Below, piece after piece: positions 30,474-35,665 of a stretch of DNA of 35,665 nt; the first letter of the stretch is position 1, and the number at the start of each line of letters is the position of its first letter. The stretch comes from Candidatus Blautia merdipullorum (GTDB lineage: Bacteria > Bacillota > Clostridia > Lachnospirales > Lachnospiraceae). The DNA is taken from the NCBI GenBank assembly GCA_019118685.1, contig DWYL01000065.1, positions 1 to 35,665 on the forward strand, given 5' to 3'. A program made the translations under genes and the position numbers. The notes beneath the pieces were generated by a model that worked only from the letters and a program-made list of their open reading frames with translations, was not told the origin of the DNA and made no database searches.

Positions 30474-30849
30474 CTTCCTGCACCTCCTGTGCGTCTTCTT
30501 TTTTGCTCACTTCATCAATGAGTTTCGACATGGCAACACCGTACTCAATGGATTCGTCCAGAATAAAACGGATTTCCGGGGTGTTCCGGAGATTTATGGT
30601 TTTTGCAAGCTGTCTGCGGATATACCCCTCTGCATTTTTCAGCCCCTGGAGAGTGTTCCTTTTCTCTTCTTCATCTCCCAATACGCTGATATATGCTCTG
30701 CATGTCTTTAGATCCGGAGCCACCTCCACTGCAGTCACAGAGGTCATGGGGTGGATTCGGGGATCTTTGATTCCTCCCCGGATCAGATTAGCCAGTTCAT
30801 GCTGTACTTCTGCATTGATCCGGGTATTTTTTATACTGTTTTTTCTCAT
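30454..30849 (-). CDS. rbfA: Ribosome-binding factor A
   Basis: The 131-residue protein is RbfA: RINAEVQHELANLIRGGIKD, IHPMTSVTAVEVAPDLKTCR, AYISVLGDEEEKRNTLQGLK and IRRQLAKTINLRNTPEIRFI. This is the small KH-like fold that binds the 30S subunit and aids late 16S maturation. The last 15 residues are acidic and probably disordered, giving a slightly longer protein than usual. The ATG at 30847-30849 follows GGGAAGG. It comes 21 bases after infB and overlaps nrnA. Confidence 0.96.
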   Translation of the reverse strand: MRKNSIKNTRINAEVQHELANLIRGGIKDPRIHPMTSVTAVEVAPDLKTCRAYISVLGDEEEKRNTLQGLKNAEGYIRRQLAKTINLRNTPEIRFILDESIEYGVAMSKLIDEVSKKEDAQEVQEDGEDNQ

Positions 30850-30870
30850 AATTTCCTTCCCGGTTTCTGC

Positions 30871-33582
30871 CTACCTGGGCACTTCTACCATGATATAGGC
30901 TTCCACCTGATCTTCCTCTTTAATATCATTGAAACCTTCGAAGACAAGGCCGCACTCATAGCCTGCCTTAACCTCTTTTACATCATCTTTAAACCGTTTC
31001 AAAGATGCCAGTTCTCCTTCGTAGATCTGCTCTCCTTCTCTGGAAATACGCACTTTGCAGTTTCTCTGGAATATACCGTCTGTCACATAAGAACCGGCAA
31101 TGTTTCCTACACCGGAAGCTTTGAAGATCTGACGAATTTCTGCATGACCGATCACCTTCTCCTCGTAAACCGGATCCAGCATACCTTTCATGGCAGCTTC
31201 TACATCCTCGATCGCCTGGTAGATGACCCTGTAGAGACGAAGGTCAACGCCTTCCTGCTCTGCTATAGATTTTGCCGTAGCATCCGGTCTTACATTAAAG
31301 CCGATAATGATGGCATTAGAAGCGCTGGCCAGAGAAACATCCGACTCATTAATAGCTCCTACGCCGCCATGGATCACTTTTACTACAACTTCGTCATTAG
31401 AAAGTTTTACCAGACTCTGTTTTACTGCTTCCACCGAGCCCTGGACGTCTGCTTTTACAATGATCGGCAGTTCTTTCAGATTGCCGGCCTGAATCTGACT
31501 GAACAGATCATCCAGAGACATTTTAGATTTTGTCTCTTCCAGAAGCCTGTTTTTATTCTCCGAAACAAAGGTCGCTGCAAAATGTTTTGCCTCTTTATCA
31601 TTTTCTGTCACTACCAGGATTTCTCCTGCATTGGGAACATCATTCAATCCCAGGATCTCTACAGGAGTAGAAGGTCCTGCTTCTTTTACTTTTCTTCCCT
31701 TATCGTCGATCATCGCTCTTACTTTTCCGGAGCAGGCCCCTGCAGCAATGAAGTCTCCCACATGGAGTGTTCCCTTCTGTACCAGGATCGTAGCTACAGA
31801 ACCTTTTCCTTTATCCAGCTTTGCCTCGATCACAAGACCTCTTGCCCTTCTGTCTGGATTTGCTTTCAGTTCTGCCACTTCAGCAGTTAATAGGATCATT
31901 TCCAGAAGAGTATCAATTCCCTCTCCAGTGTGTGCGGAAACTGGTACAAAAATCGTGCTTCCGCCCCAATCCTCAGGGATCAGTTCATATTCGGAAAGTT
32001 CCTGTTTTACTCTTTCAACATTCGCGCTTGGCTTATCAATTTTATTAATAGCAACAATGATTTCTACTCCGGCGGCTTTTGCATGATTGATAGCCTCTAT
32101 AGTCTGGGGCATTACACCATCGTCTGCAGCTACTACCAGGACAGCGATATCTGTTGCATTGGCCCCTCTCATACGCATGGCGGTAAAAGCTTCATGCCCA
32201 GGAGTATCCAGGAAAGTAATCTTCTGTCCATTGATGTCAACCATATAAGCACCGATATGCTGGGTGATTCCTCCGGCTTCCTTATCTGTGACATGGGTTT
32301 TTCTGATGCAGTCCAGAAGAGAAGTCTTACCATGGTCAACGTGGCCCATAACACAGACTACAGGAGGTCTTGGAACCAGGGTGCTCTCATCATCTTCTTC
32401 ATCTTTCAGCAGTTCCCCGATAACATCCACTTTTTCTTCCGGTTCTGCGATAATGTCATAATCCAGAGCGATTTCCTGAGCTTTTTCAAAATCAATCTCA
32501 TGGTTGACTGTAACCATGATCCCTTCCATGAAAAGTTTCTTTACGATCACAGAAGGCTGCATTTTCATTTTTTCAGCCAGCTCCCGGATGGTCATCTTCT
32601 CTGGAAGTGTGATTTCCTTTACCTCTTCCTTTTTCTCCTCTTTCGGATGGGAAGAAGGCTTCTGAAGCTGAAGGGCCTTCGGGATCCTTTGTGCCTGACG
32701 GCGGCCTCCCTGATTCGGCCTTCTGCTCTGGTTCTGGTATTCATCTCTTCTGTTGTCTTTTTTCTTATTTTCTCTGTTTGTCTTACGGCTGTCTTTCTCT
32801 ACAAACTCCAGATTCGGACTTTCAAATTTACTTCCCTGATCTCTTCTGGAGTCCCCTCTTCCTTCATTTTTTCCGCCAAAGCGGCCCTGCTGACGGTTTT
32901 CTCCGGAAAATCTGGAGCGATTATCACCACTGTTAAAACGGCTCTGCTGACGCTCTCCGGAATTGTTCTGGCGTCCCTGGCGGTTCTGGTTTTCTCCCCG
33001 GTTATTCTGACGTTCCTGACCGCCGGCAAATCTGCCTCCCTGGCGCCCTTCTCCTCCATTGTTCCGGTTGTTAAACCGGCCTTCATTATTATGGAAACGG
33101 CTCTGCTGGCGGTTTTCTCCGTTATTTGCCGGACGATTCTGACGGTTTTCTCCACTCTGGTTATTATTGTTATGCCGGCTGTTATTTGGACGATTATTTC
33201 TGTTTTCCTGTCTCATACTGCCTGCTGTACCTCTGCTGTCTCCCTGACGATTATCCTGGCGTTTATTTTCTGTTTTCTGTTCCTGGCCAGTTCTCCCCTG
33301 CTGCCGGTTTTTTTGCCTGCGTTCCGGCATGTGGCTTGCATTTTGAGGGCGGAATACCTGAATAAATTTTTTCTTCGGTTTTTCTCCTTCTGCCTGTTTT
33401 CCAGTGCCTGCAGCAGATACATTCCCCTTCTTAAAATTTGCTCTTACCATCTGAGCATGGGCATCCTCCACTGTGCTCATGTGGCTGGTTAAATCTATAT
33501 TCTTTGATTTCAGAAAATCTAAAACCTCTTTGTTGCTTACATTCAATTCTTTTGCGAGTTCATAGACTCTCACTGTTGACAT
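30871..33582 (-). CDS. infB: Translation initiation factor IF-2
   Basis: The 903-residue protein begins with an IF2_N helix domain ([20 protein letters not shown], residues 4-23). A very long low-complexity segment follows (about 88-300), rich in Asn, Arg, Gln and Gly. A second IF2_N domain lies at about 325-375. The GTPase domain starts near 405: G1 GHVDHGKT (413-420), then [16 protein letters not shown] and NKID. Domains II, III and IV continue to the C-terminus. IF-2 brings initiator tRNA to the 30S subunit and promotes subunit joining. The ATG at 33580-33582 follows AGAAGGAGGGC. The gene is in its standard place between ylxQ and rbfA. Only the composition of the linker is odd. Confidence 0.97.
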   Translation of the reverse strand: MSTVRVYELAKELNVSNKEVLDFLKSKNIDLTSHMSTVEDAHAQMVRANFKKGNVSAAGTGKQAEGEKPKKKFIQVFRPQNASHMPERRQKNRQQGRTGQEQKTENKRQDNRQGDSRGTAGSMRQENRNNRPNNSRHNNNNQSGENRQNRPANNGENRQQSRFHNNEGRFNNRNNGGEGRQGGRFAGGQERQNNRGENQNRQGRQNNSGERQQSRFNSGDNRSRFSGENRQQGRFGGKNEGRGDSRRDQGSKFESPNLEFVEKDSRKTNRENKKKDNRRDEYQNQSRRPNQGGRRQAQRIPKALQLQKPSSHPKEEKKEEVKEITLPEKMTIRELAEKMKMQPSVIVKKLFMEGIMVTVNHEIDFEKAQEIALDYDIIAEPEEKVDVIGELLKDEEDDESTLVPRPPVVCVMGHVDHGKTSLLDCIRKTHVTDKEAGGITQHIGAYMVDINGQKITFLDTPGHEAFTAMRMRGANATDIAVLVVAADDGVMPQTIEAINHAKAAGVEIIVAINKIDKPSANVERVKQELSEYELIPEDWGGSTIFVPVSAHTGEGIDTLLEMILLTAEVAELKANPDRRARGLVIEAKLDKGKGSVATILVQKGTLHVGDFIAAGACSGKVRAMIDDKGRKVKEAGPSTPVEILGLNDVPNAGEILVVTENDKEAKHFAATFVSENKNRLLEETKSKMSLDDLFSQIQAGNLKELPIIVKADVQGSVEAVKQSLVKLSNDEVVVKVIHGGVGAINESDVSLASASNAIIIGFNVRPDATAKSIAEQEGVDLRLYRVIYQAIEDVEAAMKGMLDPVYEEKVIGHAEIRQIFKASGVGNIAGSYVTDGIFQRNCKVRISREGEQIYEGELASLKRFKDDVKEVKAGYECGLVFEGFNDIKEEDQVEAYIMVEVPR

Positions 33583-33596
33583 ATATTGCCCTCCTT

Positions 33597-33917
33597 CTAT
33601 TGTTGATGTCTGGTCTTTTCAATCTTTTTTATAACGGCCCTGGAAAAATTTTCATCCGTCAGCGCCAGAGACGCCCGGTATTCCTTCCCTATGGCCTTTC
33701 CCAATTCCTCCTTTGATCCGATAACATATAGCGGCACCTGGTAATATGTGCACATATCCCGAAATTTCTTTTTTGTATTTTCAGAAGCATCCTCCGCAGT
33801 CAGAACCAGAGAGGCCTTCTGGGATTTTACGGCCTTCTCCGTAGCAAACTCTCCGCTTACCACCTTTCCTGCTTTTGCCGCAAGCCCTACAAGAGCTATT
33901 TCTTCAGGTATTTTCAA
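33597..33917 (-). CDS. ylxQ: L7Ae/L30e-family RNA-binding protein (YlxQ)
   Basis: With the start chosen here the protein is 106 residues and begins (M)[19 protein letters not shown], the usual YlxQ opening. Other L7Ae features are [20 protein letters not shown] and [20 protein letters not shown]. Homologues bind kink-turn RNA; the cellular target of YlxQ is not certain. The start is inferred as TTG at 33915-33917, because AAGGAG lies ten bases upstream and the family starts here. An ATG at 33947 in frame lacks a ribosome binding site and would add ten residues. It overlaps the end of ylxR by 14 bases, and infB starts 14 bases downstream of its stop. Confidence 0.85.
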   Translation of the reverse strand: MKIPEEIALVGLAAKAGKVVSGEFATEKAVKSQKASLVLTAEDASENTKKKFRDMCTYYQVPLYVIGSKEELGKAIGKEYRASLALTDENFSRAVIKKIEKTRHQQ

Positions 33918-34182
33918 GCTCTTCAAACTCCTTTTCAAGATTCTCATAAATAGTCTGAGGAATTTCCATTTTCAGAGACCGTTCCAATCCCTTGTTTTTT
34001 ACAGCTTTTTTCAGGCATTCTTTATTAAAGCAAAGGTAAGCACCCCTGCCGTTCTTTCTGCCTGTCACATCCAGGATCACCTGATCTTCTGTGGTCTTCA
34101 GCACTCTGATCATTTCTTTTTTACTTTTCATTTCTCCGCATCCTACGCATTTGCGCATAGGAATTTTCCGCACTGATGCCAT
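33904..34182 (-). CDS. ylxR: YlxR family RNA-binding protein (DUF448)
   Basis: The 92-residue protein has the YlxR signature RKCVGCGEMKSKKEMIRVLK (C12, C15) followed by GRKNGRGAYLCFNKECLKKA (C51, C56). The GRGAYLC motif is diagnostic. The family has been linked to RNase P and transcription modulation in other bacteria. It sits between nusA and ylxQ, as usual. The ATG at 34180-34182 follows TAGGGGGAA; the nusA stop is nine bases upstream. Confidence 0.95.
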   Translation of the reverse strand: MASVRKIPMRKCVGCGEMKSKKEMIRVLKTTEDQVILDVTGRKNGRGAYLCFNKECLKKAVKNKGLERSLKMEIPQTIYENLEKEFEELENT

Positions 34183-34191
34183 ATTTTCCCC

Positions 34192-35364
34192 CTATTCCTC
34201 ATCTGAGGGATCTTCCTCAATACTTTTATATTCCGGATAATCTTCTGGTTCAGGGATCTCGGCTTCAATTTCCTGAACTTCATCATACCCGTTTTCATAT
34301 TCCTGCTCATAGAAATCAAAATCTCCGGATTCCCTTGCCTGAGTCTCGCTTTTAATATCAATTTTAAATCCGGTAAGTCTGGCGGCCAGCCTTGCATTCT
34401 GTCCTTCCTTGCCGATAGCCAGAGACAGCTGGAAGTCCGGCACGATCACCATAGCATTTTTTTCTTCAGGATCTGCCATAACGGAAATTACTTTCGCGGG
34501 GCTAAGAGCGTTTTCAATTAAAATAGCCGGATTCTCACTCCAGTTGATGATATCGATTTTTTCTCCCCGGAGTTCCTCTACAATAGAGTTTACCCTGGCT
34601 CCATTCATACCTACACAGGCTCCTACAGGATCTACATCCGGATCATTGCTCCAGACAGCGATCTTTGTTCTGGACCCTGCCTCTCTTGCAATGCTTTTGA
34701 TCTCTACAGTACCGTCTTTTACTTCTGTAACCTCCGCTTCAAACAGGCGCTTTACCAGTTCCGGATGGGTTCTGGATACCATGATCTTAGGACCTTTTGG
34801 GGTATCCTTCACTTCCAGGATATAAACCTTGATCCTTTCTGTGGGCTTGAAGATCTCTGTTTTTACCTGTTCATTTTCCGTAAGAATAGCATCTGCCTTT
34901 CCCAGATTAATGCTGTAATTTCTTCCCATACTTCTCTGAACGATTCCTGTGACAACATCCTTTTCTTTGGCATAGTACTCGTTAAAAATCACTTTTCTCT
35001 CTTCTTCTCGGATTTTCTGAAGAATTACATTTTTCGCATTCTGTGTCGCGATACGTCCAAACTGTTTTGATTTGATTTCTACATTCACCACATCGCCCAG
35101 CTCATACTGAGAATTCATCATCTTTGCGTCTGTCAGGCTGATTTCTGTCACCGGATCCTGGACCTCTTCCACTACTGTTTTCTCTGCAAAGACTCCAAAA
35201 TCGCAAGTTTCGGGATTGATATTTACTTTAACATTATCCGCTTTGCCGAAATGATTTTTGCAGGCCTGCAGCAAAGACTGCTCAATAGCCTCTAAAAGAG
35301 TTTCTTTGCTGATGGATTTCTCTTTTTCCAGAATATCCAATGCTTCTAATAATTCTGTATTCAT
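34192..35364 (-). CDS. nusA: Transcription termination/antitermination factor NusA
   Basis: The 390-residue protein has the NusA N-terminal RNA-polymerase-binding domain (1-125), an S1 domain (about 130-200, VVTGIVQRSMGRNYSINLGK) and two KH domains (about 225-345, with DPVGACVGMNGARVNSIVEE and LSLAIGKEGQNARLAARLTG). The last 40 residues are acidic (YEQEYENGYDEVQEIEAEIP), replacing the E. coli-type C-terminal repeats, as is usual in Firmicutes. NusA modulates pausing and termination. The ATG at 35362-35364 follows TTTAGGAGGAAG. rimP ends 17 bases upstream. Confidence 0.97.
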   Translation of the reverse strand: MNTELLEALDILEKEKSISKETLLEAIEQSLLQACKNHFGKADNVKVNINPETCDFGVFAEKTVVEEVQDPVTEISLTDAKMMNSQYELGDVVNVEIKSKQFGRIATQNAKNVILQKIREEERKVIFNEYYAKEKDVVTGIVQRSMGRNYSINLGKADAILTENEQVKTEIFKPTERIKVYILEVKDTPKGPKIMVSRTHPELVKRLFEAEVTEVKDGTVEIKSIAREAGSRTKIAVWSNDPDVDPVGACVGMNGARVNSIVEELRGEKIDIINWSENPAILIENALSPAKVISVMADPEEKNAMVIVPDFQLSLAIGKEGQNARLAARLTGFKIDIKSETQARESGDFDFYEQEYENGYDEVQEIEAEIPEPEDYPEYKSIEEDPSDEE

Positions 35365-35381
35365 TTTACTTCCTCCTAAAT

Positions 35382-35665
35382 TTAAAAATCAAAAGCAAGG
35401 CGTATCAGAGCGATATCTGCCTTTTGAAAAATCTTTTCTTCTCCTTCACAGTCAATGGTCACACTATTCTCATCATATGCAGTCAAGACGCCGTAAAATT
35501 CCTTTTCCCTGTTTATGGGACGGTAAGTTCTGATCTCTACTTCTTCTCCCATGCTGCGCTTAAAGTCTTTTTCTTTCTTCAAAGGCCTTCCAAGGCCGGG
35601 AGAGCTGACTTCCATAATATAGGCTTCGTCGATAAAATCTGCTTCATCCAGCTTGTCAGAAAATT
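35382..35665 (-). CDS. rimP: Ribosome maturation factor RimP (C-terminal part)
   Basis: The reading frame is open to the right edge of the window, so the N-terminus is missing. The visible 93 residues include DEADFIDEAYIMEVSSPGLG followed by RPLKKEKDF, the RimP signature, then the C-terminal SH3-like domain (EVEIRTYRPINREKEFYGVL) and end IALIRLAFDF. RimP binds the 30S subunit and aids its maturation. It is the first gene of the nusA operon in Firmicutes; the promoter lies outside the window. Confidence 0.93.
   Translation of the reverse strand, partial: FSDKLDEADFIDEAYIMEVSSPGLGRPLKKEKDFKRSMGEEVEIRTYRPINREKEFYGVLTAYDENSVTIDCEGEEKIFQKADIALIRLAFDF

Noticed and set aside
32799-33155. Repeat-rich stretch inside infB considered as a CRISPR-like array
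   Set aside because: The units are short, degenerate and in frame with an Asn/Arg/Gln/Gly-rich coding segment; there are no regular unique spacers.
30751-33492. Long plus-strand frames (379 and 520 codons) opposite infB
   Set aside because: They mirror the infB codons, including its low-complexity linker, and have no ribosome binding sites or recognisable domains.

Overview
The window looks like a low-to-mid GC, spore-forming member of the Firmicutes, most likely Lachnospiraceae (the Blautia, Dorea or Mediterraneibacter neighbourhood). The grounds are strong AGGAGG-type ribosome binding sites, consensus sigma-A promoters, a CotJC-like spore-coat catalase remnant, a FabV-type enoyl reductase, DUF1292 and DUF5662 proteins, and the classic Firmicutes nusA-infB gene order. 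The assignment rests on protein recognition from memory; no database search was made.

Layout, left to right. (1) 1-654: the end of an integrative element (start of a replication-initiator-like gene, minus strand, plus about 280 non-coding bases) abuts the 3' third of a manganese-catalase/cotJC gene, which it has apparently disrupted. (2) 718-4010: a DUF134-NifX fusion protein under an unusually symmetric promoter, an iron-dependent butanol-type alcohol dehydrogenase, and a divergent ferredoxin-tailed aldo/keto reductase, closed by a 21-bp perfect-stem terminator. (3) 4163-12681: a hexuronate locus. On the minus strand are a LacI-family regulator, a three-part TRAP transporter (dctP-dctQ-dctM) and uxaC; divergently on the plus strand are uxaA and uxaB. 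A near-palindromic LacI-type operator sits between the two arms. Together they would import galacturonate or glucuronate and convert it to 2-keto-3-deoxygluconate; KDG kinase and aldolase are not in the window.

(4) 12758-20005: a GNAT acetyltransferase, a stand-alone fabH, a multi-pass membrane protein, a DUF5662 protein, a GH13-like protein that has lost its catalytic residues, a CLC chloride transporter and a Cys-containing DUF1292 protein. (5) 20059-24486: fabV (trans-2-enoyl reductase), dUTPase, pnp and rpsO. fabH and fabV each have a consensus promoter followed directly by a TTTGW-N3-TCAAA palindrome, pointing to a shared FabT-like (MarR) fatty-acid regulon. (6) 24617-27411: a LytTR response regulator, a one-helix GHKL histidine kinase with intact motifs and a six-to-seven-helix GHKL sensor with degraded motifs, in one tight operon. 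(7) 27673-35665: the conserved translation/transcription operon read right to left: rimP (partial), nusA, ylxR, ylxQ, infB, rbfA, nrnA, truB, ribF. The two-component operon lies between ribF and rpsO, which are adjacent in many relatives.

The points that most deserve follow-up are the GH13 pseudoenzyme, the split sensor pair (one half apparently a pseudokinase), the mirror-symmetric promoter upstream of the DUF134-NifX gene, the inferred fabH/fabV operators, and the element-cotJC junction. No CRISPR array, rRNA, tRNA or complete insertion sequence was seen.
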